Shown here: piece by piece, positions 25,941 through 33,385 of the stretch
How positions within the stretch are numbered: the stretch's first letter is position 1
Layout of the letters: each line of letters opens with the position of its first letter
Assembly (NCBI RefSeq): GCF_913055775.1
Contig: NZ_CAJXJX010000007.1
Coordinates: 1 to 36,745 of the forward strand
Length of the DNA: 36,745 nucleotides
Source of the DNA: an uncultured Demequina sp.
GTDB lineage: Bacteria > Actinomycetota > Actinomycetes > Actinomycetales > Demequinaceae
Reading direction: 5' to 3'
Translations under genes and position numbers: made by a program
Notes under the pieces: model-generated
Told to the model about the DNA's origin: nothing
Database searches by the model: none
Seen by the model: only the letters and a program-made list of their open reading frames with translations

Positions 25941-26678
25941 TTGCCCAACGCTCCCGTCGACCACCAGCTGCGGCTCCTCGACGTCCAGGCGGCTGACCTG
26001 CGGATTCAGCAGGCCGAGCACCGCCGCGTCACGCTCGATGTGCTCGGCAGGCTCGACGAGCTCACCCGTGAGGACGCGGCGCTCGAGGAGGAGACCGTCG
26101 CGCGCGCCACCGAGGTGTCCGACCTCCGTCGCGAGGTGACCAAGGCCGAGGATGACGTCCAGTCCGTCCGCGCCCGAGCGGACCGCGACCGCGGACGGCT
26201 CGAGTCCGGCAGCTCGAACGCGAAGGACCTTCAGGCGCTCCAGAGCGAGCTCGAGGTGCTGACGCGCAGGCTCAGTGACCTCGAGGACATCGAACTCGAG
26301 GTCATGGAGCGTCTCGAGAACGCCGAGGCTGCCCACGCGGACGCCGTCGCGCGTCGGGAGGACATCGCCAAGCGCCGGCGTGAGCTTGAGCACCAACGCG
26401 ACGTGGAGTTCCGATCGATCGACGAGGAGATCCGCGTCGCGCAGGAGGAGCGGTCGGCTGCGGCCGAGGGCCTCGACGCCGGGCTGCTGTCGCTGTACGA
26501 GCGGCTGCGCGGCCAGTACGGCGGCGTTGGAGCCGCACCGCTGCAGGGGAGCACCTGCCAGGGGTGCCACATGACCCTCAACCCCGCAGATGTGCGTGCC
26601 ATCGAGTCCGCGGCCCCGGAACAGGTCATGCGCTGCGAGGAGTGCGGGCGGATCCTCGTGCGCAAGGCGGCTTCGTGA
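25941..26678 (+). CDS. Coiled-coil protein with C4 zinc ribbon
   Basis: A 245-residue protein. Residues 5-180 form a long charged helical hairpin (coiled coil rich in Glu/Arg, with DLQALQSELEVLTRRLSDLEDIE), and the C-terminus carries a C4 zinc ribbon: CQGC and CEEC separated by about 30 residues. This is the CT398/Rv2229c-like family; the coiled-coil hairpin is thought to bind nucleic acid or partner proteins. The start is TTG 25941, preceded by GGAGG at 6 bases and matching the family N-terminus (DHQLRLLDVQAADLRI); no ATG or GTG fits. Its stop overlaps the next gene's GTG by four bases. Confidence 0.9.
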   Translation: MPNAPVDHQLRLLDVQAADLRIQQAEHRRVTLDVLGRLDELTREDAALEEETVARATEVSDLRREVTKAEDDVQSVRARADRDRGRLESGSSNAKDLQALQSELEVLTRRLSDLEDIELEVMERLENAEAAHADAVARREDIAKRRRELEHQRDVEFRSIDEEIRVAQEERSAAAEGLDAGLLSLYERLRGQYGGVGAAPLQGSTCQGCHMTLNPADVRAIESAAPEQVMRCEECGRILVRKAAS

Positions 26679-27502
26679 TCGACGAGACCGAGGCCGGTCC
26701 GGACGCGGGGCCCGAGTACGACGACCACGTCGACGATCACGCGGGGGAGACTGCGTCCGCCGCCGCGGCGCAGGAGGTCACCCCGAAGGGCACCTCGCTG
26801 TTCGGCATCGCCGGTGGCGACCTGGTGCGCCCCCTGACGCTGGTGCTGGTGCGACACGGCGTCACCGACATGACCCTCCGGCACGAGCTGTCGGGATCCG
26901 GGCAGAGCGGGCCGTCCCTCAACTCCCAGGGCCGTATCCAGGCGGCGAAGGCCGCCGACGCCGTCCACCGCATCGGCCGCACGACCTGGGACCGCGTGCC
27001 GCATGTGTCCCGCGTGCTCGCCTCCCCCATGACCCGTACCCAGGAGACGGGCGCGGCCATCGGCCGCCGCATCGGCGCCCATGTCGAGACAGAGCCGCGC
27101 GTGCGCGAGATCGACTTCGGCGACTGGGAGGGACTCACCACCGACCAAATCGCCGAGCGTGACGGCGACGCGATCCACCAGTGGCGCTTCGGCCAGCTCG
27201 CCGCGCCCGGCGGGGAGTCGATCCCCGATGTCGGCGCGCGCTTCGACGGGTTCCTCGTCGAGGCCGCCGCCGAGCATGCGCGGATGTGCGCCGGGGGCGA
27301 GGATGTGTCGCGGGCATGGGCGGTGGCGTCGCACGCGGTCGCCATCAAGTCCGCCGTGGCGGTCTCCCTGGAGATGCCCGCCACGCACTGGGGCCACATC
27401 TGGCCGCAGCCCGCCTCCCTCACGCTGCTGCAGCTGCGCGTGCGTACAGATGGCACCATCGCCGAGCGTCACGTGCTGTGCGTCGGGGCTCCGACGGGCT
27501 GA
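26675..27502 (+). CDS. Histidine phosphatase family protein (CobC-like) lacking RNase H
   Basis: A 275-residue phosphatase. The catalytic His lies in LVLVRHGVTDMT (R60-H61-G62); SPMTRTQETG, REIDFGDWEG and VASHAVAIKS supply the remaining active-site residues. In other actinobacteria the gene at this position encodes a fusion of RNase HI and this phosphatase (as in Rv2228c); here only a short acidic segment (residues 1-50) precedes the phosphatase domain, with no RNase H motifs. The GTG start at 26675 overlaps the zinc-ribbon stop, so a longer N-terminus is not available. The substrate may be alpha-ribazole phosphate or a sugar phosphate; not decidable here. Confidence 0.9.
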   Translation: MIDETEAGPDAGPEYDDHVDDHAGETASAAAAQEVTPKGTSLFGIAGGDLVRPLTLVLVRHGVTDMTLRHELSGSGQSGPSLNSQGRIQAAKAADAVHRIGRTTWDRVPHVSRVLASPMTRTQETGAAIGRRIGAHVETEPRVREIDFGDWEGLTTDQIAERDGDAIHQWRFGQLAAPGGESIPDVGARFDGFLVEAAAEHARMCAGGEDVSRAWAVASHAVAIKSAVAVSLEMPATHWGHIWPQPASLTLLQLRVRTDGTIAERHVLCVGAPTG

Positions 27503-27522
27503 CCGGCCCTAGGCTGGCACGC

Positions 27523-28062
27523 ATGAGCGATGCGCTGCCGGCGACTCCGGTGATCCTTCACCGAGAGCCCTGGAACGCAGTGTGGCGGCGTCTGGGCTTC
27601 CGGTCCGCGATCCTGGGCGCGGGTCTGCTGCTCGGGGGCGTCCCCGGCGCATGGGGCGGACTCGCGGGAGGCGGTCCGCTGAGGGCCGTGGGATGGCTCG
27701 TGGGGCTGGTGGGCCTGGTGTTCGTCTTCCTGTCGGTCGCAAATCTGGCCCGCAACGACCGCGCGCTGCTTCGTCTCGACGCGACCGGTGCGATCGAGCG
27801 CCCCCCGTCGGTGCAGGAGACCTGGCTGGGGCGCCCGCTCGAAGCCGTGCGCGGCACGGACATCGAGGTGACCGAGGCGATCATCTCCGTGGTGCCGTCG
27901 CGAGCGGATCCGCGGGTCACGCTGACCTCAGGGGAAGCGGCGGTCCGAGACGTGCCCCTTCACGGTGTGGGCGCCGAGGACTTCGTGGCGCACGCGAACG
28001 CGCTGACCGCGGACTGGGGGGTGCGGTGGCGCTATGTGGCGCCGCCGACGAGCGAGGACTGA
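27523..28062 (+). CDS. Small membrane protein of unknown function
   Basis: A 179-residue protein with two membrane helices in a hairpin (about 28-50, SAILGAGLLLGGVPGAWGGL, and 54-76, VGWLVGLVGLVFVFLSVANL), followed by a soluble C-terminal domain of about 100 residues rich in beta-type segments (TDIEVTEAIISVVPSRADPRVTL). The topology is N-in, C-in. No family is recognised. It starts 20 bases after the phosphatase stop on the same strand, without a clear ribosome site, and may be the last gene of the NIF3 cluster. It converges with the formate/nitrite transporter gene 19 bases away. Confidence 0.7.
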   Translation: MSDALPATPVILHREPWNAVWRRLGFRSAILGAGLLLGGVPGAWGGLAGGGPLRAVGWLVGLVGLVFVFLSVANLARNDRALLRLDATGAIERPPSVQETWLGRPLEAVRGTDIEVTEAIISVVPSRADPRVTLTSGEAAVRDVPLHGVGAEDFVAHANALTADWGVRWRYVAPPTSED

Positions 28063-28081
28063 ACCGCCTCGACGCCGAGGG

Positions 28082-28960
28082 CTAGGCGCCGGCCCCGGTC
28101 CGGCGCTTGCCCATGAGCCGCCGTGCGTCGTTGGCATAGGCGTAGTACCAGCCGATCAGGACGCCACCTCCCACGAAGTTGCCCAGCAGCACGATCCCCA
28201 GGTTGCCGAGAGCGAGGCCGAAGTCGAGGTTGCCGCTGAGCGCCTCGATGGTGAAGACCACCGTGTTGGCGACCGAGTGCTCGAAGCCCACGAACGCGAA
28301 GACGAACACGCTCATGATCATCGCGATGGAGGCCGTGAGGTCGTCGCGGATGCGGCCGTTGTACACGAGCAGCATCGCGAGGTTGATCATGAAGTTGCAC
28401 AGCACGGCGCGCAGGAACAGGTCCAGCCATCCCGATGCGCCGTCCGCGACGTAGGCGAGCTTGTGCTCGACGCCCGCTGCCATCTGCACGCCCACGTCGC
28501 CGGACAAGATGGACGAGCCTGCGACCATCAGCGCGATGGCGAGGCCTCCCACGAAGTTGCCGCCGTAGCAGAGCCCCAGGATGCGCAGCGAGCGCAGCCC
28601 AGTGGTCTTGCGGTAGTACGCGCCTATCGACACGATCATCATGTTCGACGTCAGCAGCTCGGACTTCGAGAAGTAGATGAACACGAGCGCGAAGCCGAAG
28701 ACGAGTGCGCCCACGATCTGCCCGATCGCCACCAGGTCCCCGCTGCCGACCCCGGCGAATGCGGCGATGACGGCGTAGTACGTGAGGTACATGACGCCGA
28801 TCAGCGCGCCCGCCATCGCCGCTCGCATGATGTAGACGCGGGCGAGCTTGCCGCTCATCGCCGTCTTGGTCTCGAGGGCGTCCAGAACCGTGGAGATGAA
28901 CTGCTCGCCGGGGAACAGCTGCTTCTGCTCGCGGCTCGGTTCCGCAGTGGCGTCGGTCAT
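28082..28960 (-). CDS. Formate/nitrite transporter (FNT) family channel
   Basis: A 292-residue inner-membrane protein with about six helices of the aquaporin-like FNT fold, which forms pentamers and passes small monovalent anions such as formate, nitrite or hydrosulfide. The pore signature with the central His is VGFEHSVAN. Other FNT positions include the cytoplasmic start SREQKQLFPGEQFISTVLDALETKTAMSGKLARVYIMRAAMAGALIG, the KSELLTSNMM segment and NFVGGG near the end. The N-terminal start MTDATAEPSR at 28960 is preferred; earlier in-frame codons lie over yaaA. It follows yaaA by 43 bases on the same strand. The exact anion cannot be told from sequence. Confidence 0.9.
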   Translation of the reverse strand: MTDATAEPSREQKQLFPGEQFISTVLDALETKTAMSGKLARVYIMRAAMAGALIGVMYLTYYAVIAAFAGVGSGDLVAIGQIVGALVFGFALVFIYFSKSELLTSNMMIVSIGAYYRKTTGLRSLRILGLCYGGNFVGGLAIALMVAGSSILSGDVGVQMAAGVEHKLAYVADGASGWLDLFLRAVLCNFMINLAMLLVYNGRIRDDLTASIAMIMSVFVFAFVGFEHSVANTVVFTIEALSGNLDFGLALGNLGIVLLGNFVGGGVLIGWYYAYANDARRLMGKRRTGAGA

Positions 28961-29003
28961 GGGGTCCAGCCTGGCACGAGACGCCAGGCGCGTCGATTCG
29001 CTG

Positions 29004-29756
29004 TCAGCCGGCGATGACGATCGTGAGTTCGTGCTCCGTGAGCGCGACGTCGACGACCCCTGTGAGGGTGCGTGCCACGTCGGCGAGATCGTCCGGCGAC
29101 TCGGCCACCGCATCGGCCGTCACCAGCGCTCCGGTGAGGAGGCCTCGCGTGTGCTTGGCCATGTGGCTGACCACGGTGCGCTTGCCGTCGAGCTCGCGCT
29201 CCACGCGCACGCTCACGTGAGGGATCCCCGCGGGTCGCCACGCGGCGACGTACGACGAGCTCCGGCAGTCGACAACGAGGCGGCCGTCCGCGACGTGGGA
29301 CAGCTCTTCCGCGAGGTGACGGCGCCAGAACGAGGCCAGCGGGCCGATGCGGCCGAGGCTCGTCGACATCGACAGGCGATAGGCGGGGATTCGGTCAGCG
29401 GGGGAGACCGCACCCCAGAGAGCGGACACGATGCGCACGCGGTCGCGGGCTCGTTCGAGTGCTGTGCCCGACCACTGCGCCGCGCCCGCCGCGTCGTACA
29501 AGACGCCGGAGTAGACCTGCGCGGCGGGTGCGGCGGGTGCCTCCCAGAGGTCGCGGTTGCGTTCGACCTCGGCGGCAAGCGACGGGCCCACGCCCAGCAC
29601 GTCGAACGCGTTGCGCTGGCCACTGACCTTGACGAGCGCCTCGCCCACGCGGCGGCGAGTGGCCGCGAGGGCCGGGTGGGAGAGCGCGTCGACGTCGACG
29701 CGCGCGCCGCTCGTGGGCGCGGTCTTGCCTTCGGAGGGCGGGAGCAGGATCAGCAC
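29004..29756 (-). CDS. yaaA: YaaA family peroxide stress protein (UPF0246)
   Basis: In E. coli, YaaA lowers free intracellular iron under hydrogen peroxide stress and binds DNA. This 250-residue protein begins MLILLPPSEGKTAP, the family signature, and contains VYSGVLYDAAG, RVRIVSALWGAVSPADRIPAYRLSM, VVDCRSSSYVAAW and a C-terminal SHMAKHTRG-type lysine/His region. The start is GTG 29756; an upstream ATG at 29825 would prepend residues unlike the family. It is followed on the same strand by the FNT gene. With AhpE it gives two peroxide-related genes in the window, although they are far apart. Confidence 0.92.
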   Translation of the reverse strand: MLILLPPSEGKTAPTSGARVDVDALSHPALAATRRRVGEALVKVSGQRNAFDVLGVGPSLAAEVERNRDLWEAPAAPAAQVYSGVLYDAAGAAQWSGTALERARDRVRIVSALWGAVSPADRIPAYRLSMSTSLGRIGPLASFWRRHLAEELSHVADGRLVVDCRSSSYVAAWRPAGIPHVSVRVERELDGKRTVVSHMAKHTRGLLTGALVTADAVAESPDDLADVARTLTGVVDVALTEHELTIVIAG

Positions 29757-29931
29757 GGGACCAGGGTACGGGGACGACCGCGTGCAGAACTCTCGGATGA
29801 ACTGAGCGGTCGGCGCGCGCGTCAACGGGACCGAGCTGTGTGGCGCTCAGTTGATCCGAGTCCTGGGTGCGTGCGGGAGGGGAACAGGGGGTGCGTGCGC
29901 GGTGGAGGCAGGGGCCGATGCGCGGGCGGGG

Positions 29932-29960
29932 TTGACGTCGACATCGAGTTGACGCCGACA
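29932..29960 (+). repeat. Direct repeat TTGACGYCGACA upstream of padR
   Basis: TTGACGTCGACA (29932-29943) and TTGACGCCGACA (29949-29960) are direct repeats offset by 17 bases, 11 of 12 positions identical. The second copy supplies the -35 of the regulator promoter; the first may be a duplicate -35 or part of a protein site. Confidence 0.55.
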
Positions 29961-29977
29961 CTTACGCGATATATCGT
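29949..29977 (+). promoter_or_regulatory. padR promoter with operator palindrome
   Basis: The -35 TTGACG (29949-29954) and -10 TATCGT (29972-29977) are 17 bases apart. A perfect 10-bp palindrome CGATATATCG at 29967-29976 overlaps the -10; a related half site, ACATATCG, lies at 29990-29997, just before the ribosome site. An AT-rich palindrome with ATAT centre is typical of PadR operators, so autorepression is likely. Confidence 0.7.
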
Positions 29978-30010
29978 GAAGCAGTCGAAACATATCGAAG
30001 GGAGTTCGAC

Positions 30011-30604
30011 ATGAAGCACAACCACGACATGAATGCCTGGCCGATCGACGGCGGCGGCCCCTCTCGGGGGCGCCGAGGACACGGCGGGCACGGCGTGCCC
30101 GGAGGTCCCGGCGGCCCGGGTGGTCCTGGCCCCCGCAGTCGCGGGCACCGCGGCGGGGGACGAGGACGGGGGCGCGGCGATGTCCGCGCCGCGATTCTCG
30201 TGCTGCTCGCGGAGCAGCCTCGCCACGGCTACGACCTCATCCGCGCGATCGAGGAGCGCACCGACGGTGCGTGGGCCCCGAGCCCCGGCTCGATCTACCC
30301 GACGCTGCAGTCCCTCCAGGACGAGGGCCTCGTGCAGGTGGAGGAGGTCGACGGTCGCCGCACGGCTTCCCTGACGGACGCGGGCCGCACATGGATCGAG
30401 GAGCACGCGCCGGATGAGGAGCGCTTGTTCGACGTCGAGCGCGGACGCGGGGCCCACCGCGAGGTGATGGGCGAGCTGCGCACGCTGAACGAGGCGGTCA
30501 CTCACGTGATCCGCTCGGTGGACACCCCGGAGGCGACAGCTCGGGCCACCGAGATTCTCGTCGCCGCCCGCAAGGATCTGTATCGGCTGCTGGCTGACGC
30601 CTGA
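30011..30604 (+). CDS. PadR family transcriptional regulator
   Basis: A 197-residue repressor. Residues 10-56 are a Gly/Pro/Arg/His-rich low-complexity segment. The PadR winged helix follows: DVRAAILVLLAEQPRHGYDLIRAIEER with APSPGSIYPTLQSLQDEGLVQVEEVDGRRTASLTDAGRTWIEE (about 57-135). A C-terminal helical region (about 150-197) would form the dimer. The ribosome site is GAAGGGAG eight bases before ATG 30011. No target gene adjoins (an RNA gene lies downstream), so it may control itself or a distant efflux gene. The glycine-rich N-terminus is seen in other actinobacterial PadR proteins. Confidence 0.9.
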   Translation: MKHNHDMNAWPIDGGGPSRGRRGHGGHGVPGGPGGPGGPGPRSRGHRGGGRGRGRGDVRAAILVLLAEQPRHGYDLIRAIEERTDGAWAPSPGSIYPTLQSLQDEGLVQVEEVDGRRTASLTDAGRTWIEEHAPDEERLFDVERGRGAHREVMGELRTLNEAVTHVIRSVDTPEATARATEILVAARKDLYRLLADA

Positions 30605-30610
30605 GGCACC

Positions 30611-30668
30611 ACGACAGGCGCGGCGCACGGGCTCGACGGGAGTCGACCCCAGGCGCCGCGCCTGTCGT
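30611..30668 (+). terminator. Long hairpin terminator after padR
   Basis: ACGACAGGCGCGGCGC (30611-30626) pairs perfectly over 16 bp with 30653-30668. The interior holds a smaller stem, TCGAC/GTCGA around GGGA. It begins 6 bases after the regulator stop and lies before the RNase P RNA promoter, so it should insulate the two. Confidence 0.8.
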
Positions 30669-30703
30669 CTGCCCGGCCGCTGCCGCATCCGCGTCGCACC
30701 CGC

Positions 30704-30709
30704 TATTCT
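30704..30709 (+). promoter_or_regulatory. -10 box of the RNase P RNA promoter
   Basis: TATTCT fits the actinobacterial -10 consensus and ends 6 bases before the start of the conserved RNase P RNA P1 helix. The region at the -35 distance (TGCCGC) is a poor match. Confidence 0.6.
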
Positions 30710-30715
30710 GGGCGT

Positions 30716-31100
30716 GCGGATGAGCTGGCCAGGCGACCGCGTGGTCCTCTTCGGAGGATCCCGAGGAACGTCCGGGCTCCGCAGGGCAGGGTGATGGCTA
30801 ACGGCCACCCGGGGTGACCCGCGGGACAGTGCCACAGAGAGCAGACCGCCTCGCCTCCTCGGAGGCGCGGTAAGGGTGAAAGGGTGAGGTAAGAGCTCAC
30901 CGCGCGACCGGCGACGGAAGCGGCACGGTAAACCCCACCTGGAGCAAGGCCAGACAGAGAGCGTTCGAGGGCTGCCCGCCCGAGCTCTCGGGTAGGTCGC
31001 TGGAGCCCTGGAGCAATTTAGGGCCTAGATGGATGGTCGCCCCTCGTGAGCGGTGACGCGAGCGAGCGACAGAACCCGGCGTATCGGCCAGCTCATCCGC
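30716..31100 (+). ncRNA. rnpB: RNase P RNA, bacterial type A
   Basis: The catalytic RNA that removes 5' leaders from tRNA precursors. The P1 helix closes the gene: GCGGATGAGCTGGCC at 30716 pairs with GGCCAGCTCATCCGC ending at 31100. Conserved blocks are present in order: GAGGAACGTCCGGGCTCC (P4 5' strand), CAGAGAGCAGACCGCC, GGTAAGGGTGAAAGGGTG, GAGCTCACCGCG, CGGCACGGTAAACCCC (substrate-CCA loop region), CTGGAGCAAGGCCAGACAGAGAGCG and GACAGAACCCGGCGTATCGGCC (P4 3' strand). The length of about 385 nt is typical of actinobacteria. The exact ends are set by the P1 helix and could differ by a few bases. Confidence 0.96.
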
Positions 31101-31121
31101 CCCGCAGGCGGCGCCTGCGGG
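31101..31121 (+). terminator. Hairpin terminator of rnpB
   Basis: CCCGCAGGC pairs with GCCTGCGGG around a GGC loop, directly abutting the 3' end of the RNase P RNA. A 9-bp GC stem without a T-run, as is common in this genome. Confidence 0.7.
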
Positions 31122-31222
31122 GGTGCAGCGGTCAGCCGCACGGCGGGCCGGGCGCAGGACCGATGTGTCCCGCGCGCGTGTGAGCACCGATGGTGCTGGA
31201 GTGAGATGAGAGAAGGGGTCCG

Positions 31223-33385
31223 ATGGCTCGACAGGCCCAGCGGGGTTCGAACCGCGCAGGCAAGAATGGCGGTGGCGCGCGCCGGCAGCGTTCGCGTCCC
31301 CGTGGCAAGGGACTGATCCCGCTCCTCGCGGCCTACGCGAACGATGTCGACCGCGCATTGCAGCGGCCGCCCGTGCGCCAGAGCGTGCGCACGACCTTCC
31401 AGGTGGTCGCCCTGCTGGTGCGCGAGGAGCGCGCGCGAGTCAAGGACGATCCTTCCCTCAGCGCGTCGGCCCGCGACGAGCTGCTCAAGCGGCTCGATGG
31501 TGTGGGCACCATGCTCGCGAAGATCGCCGCGCGCGACACGTCGCTGCTGTCGCTGCTGGCGGAGGACGCACGCGTCAGCGAGTCGGCGCGTCGCTCGAAG
31601 GCCGACATGCTCAGGGAGGCGGGCCGCGACGTCCCTGATGAGCCGGAGCCGGAGCCGGAGCCGGCCCCGGTGACGACCACCGAGTCCTCCAAGCGGGTCG
31701 TGCCGCAGTCGGCGATCGCACGCCAGCTCGCCAACCCCTTCCTCGCGCCTGACTTCGAGGCGGCCCGCCAGCGGCAGGCCGCGCAGCCGCGACGCCTCGC
31801 GGGCTGGGAGCTGCTCGACCCGCTGTTCCGGTCCTTCGAGCAGGACGCGCCCGGCGCCGCCGCATGCATGGCCCTGCCGGACGCGACCGCCGCGGCTGCG
31901 TCCGCGCGCGTGCCGCTCGGCCGTACCCTCATGGCGCATCAGGCCCAGGTGGTCGCGGCCGCGGCCCGCGGACATCGGACGTTCCTGCTCGCGGACGAGC
32001 CCGGACTGGGCAAGACCGCGCAGGCGCTGCTCGCGGCGCAGGAGGCGGACGCGTACCCCCTGCTTGCCGTGGTGCCGAACGTGGTCAAGGCGAACTGGGC
32101 TCACGAGGTCGAGATGTGGACGCCGAACCGCACCGCGACCGTGGTCCACGGCGACGGCGACAAGGTGGATGCGTTCGCAGACGTGGTCATCGTCAACTAC
32201 GCGATCCTGGACCGGCACGCCGGGTGGTTCGCCGATCATGGCTTCCGCGGGATGGTGGTCGATGAGGCCCACTTCATCAAGAACAAGTCCTCGCAGCGCT
32301 CTCAGCATGTCTTGGCGTTGTCCGAGCGCATCCAGCAGCGCACACCGAACCCGTTCCTCATGGCGCTCACCGGCACCCCGCTCATCAACGACATCGAGGA
32401 CTTCCGGGCCATCTGGCAGTTCCTGGGCTGGATCGATGACGACAAGCCGCTCGGCCCTCTCATGAATGCGCTCGAGGCCACCGGCCTGGACCCGTCGGAC
32501 CGAGGGTTCTACTCCGCCGCGCGGGCGGCGGTGGTGGAGCAGGGCATCGTGAGGCGCCGAAAGGTCGACGTCGCGGCCGACATCCCACCGCGCCGCGTCG
32601 CAGACCTGCCCGTCGAGCTCGATGGGCCCGTCGGGCGCACCATCCGTGCCGCCGAGACCGCGCTGGCAGAACGCATGGTCCAGCAGTACCGCCGCGCGGT
32701 GGACGCGCGCGGCGAGGGCTCGGACACCGACGGCGTCGACCTCGACCTGGCGCGCAGGATCGCCACCGCGGAGCTCAAGGACGCCAGCTCCAAGAAGACG
32801 GGCGAGAACATGTTCTCGCTGGTCAGGCGCATCGGCCAGGCGAAGGCCGGGCTCGCGGCGGACTACGCCGCACAACTGGTCCGCAACGTCGGCAAGGTCG
32901 TGTTCTTCGCGAAGCACCTCGACGTCATGGACGAGGCCGAGCAGCTGTTCGCGGAGCGCGGCATCGGCTACGCGACGCTCCGCGGCGACCAGAGCGCGAA
33001 GTCCCGCGAGCAGGCCATCGCCGCCTTCACCGAGGACCCCGACGTGCACATCATCGTCTGCTCGCTCATGGCCGCCGGAGTCGGCGTCAACCTGCAGGCC
33101 GCCTCGAACCTCGTGCTCGCGGAGCTCTCGTGGACCGACGCGGAGCAGACGCAGGCCATCGACCGCATCCACCGCATCGGCCAGTCCGAGCCCGTCACGG
33201 CGTGGAGGATCATCGCCGCGCAGACCGTCGACTCGCGCATCGCCCAGCTAATCGATCGGAAGTCGGGCCTCGCAGCGCGCGCGCTCGACGGCGCCGAGGT
33301 CGAGGACGAGGACGCCGCGCTCGACGCGCATGTGGAGGCGCTCGTGGGACTCCTCGTGGACGCTCTCGGCGCTACGGCGGCATGA
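31223..33385 (+). CDS. SNF2-family DNA helicase/translocase (SMARCAL1-like)
   Basis: A 720-residue ATP-driven DNA translocase. Residues 1-230 have no domain I recognise: a basic start (residues 7-29), a helical segment and an EPEPEPEP hinge (140-147). The motor spans about 232-700: Walker A DEPGLGKT (258-265, with P where most members have M), motif Ia VVPNVVKANW, DEAH (347-350), motif III LTGTP (382-386), then in the second RecA lobe VVFFAKHLDVMDEAEQLF, VCSLMAAGVGVNLQAAS and QAIDRIHRIGQ (about 645-656). The short helicase core and gap pattern resemble SMARCAL1/annealing-helicase-like proteins, suggesting repair or fork remodelling. ATG 31223 follows AGAAGGGG. The cutC gene overlaps its stop by ATGA. 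Confidence 0.9.
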   Translation: MARQAQRGSNRAGKNGGGARRQRSRPRGKGLIPLLAAYANDVDRALQRPPVRQSVRTTFQVVALLVREERARVKDDPSLSASARDELLKRLDGVGTMLAKIAARDTSLLSLLAEDARVSESARRSKADMLREAGRDVPDEPEPEPEPAPVTTTESSKRVVPQSAIARQLANPFLAPDFEAARQRQAAQPRRLAGWELLDPLFRSFEQDAPGAAACMALPDATAAAASARVPLGRTLMAHQAQVVAAAARGHRTFLLADEPGLGKTAQALLAAQEADAYPLLAVVPNVVKANWAHEVEMWTPNRTATVVHGDGDKVDAFADVVIVNYAILDRHAGWFADHGFRGMVVDEAHFIKNKSSQRSQHVLALSERIQQRTPNPFLMALTGTPLINDIEDFRAIWQFLGWIDDDKPLGPLMNALEATGLDPSDRGFYSAARAAVVEQGIVRRRKVDVAADIPPRRVADLPVELDGPVGRTIRAAETALAERMVQQYRRAVDARGEGSDTDGVDLDLARRIATAELKDASSKKTGENMFSLVRRIGQAKAGLAADYAAQLVRNVGKVVFFAKHLDVMDEAEQLFAERGIGYATLRGDQSAKSREQAIAAFTEDPDVHIIVCSLMAAGVGVNLQAASNLVLAELSWTDAEQTQAIDRIHRIGQSEPVTAWRIIAAQTVDSRIAQLIDRKSGLAARALDGAEVEDEDAALDAHVEALVGLLVDALGATAA

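Noticed and set aside
31025-33172. Minus-strand reading frame of 715 codons
   Set aside because: Antisense to the SNF2 helicase and RNase P RNA end; composition is that of a mirror of GC-rich codons and the sense protein has all helicase motifs.
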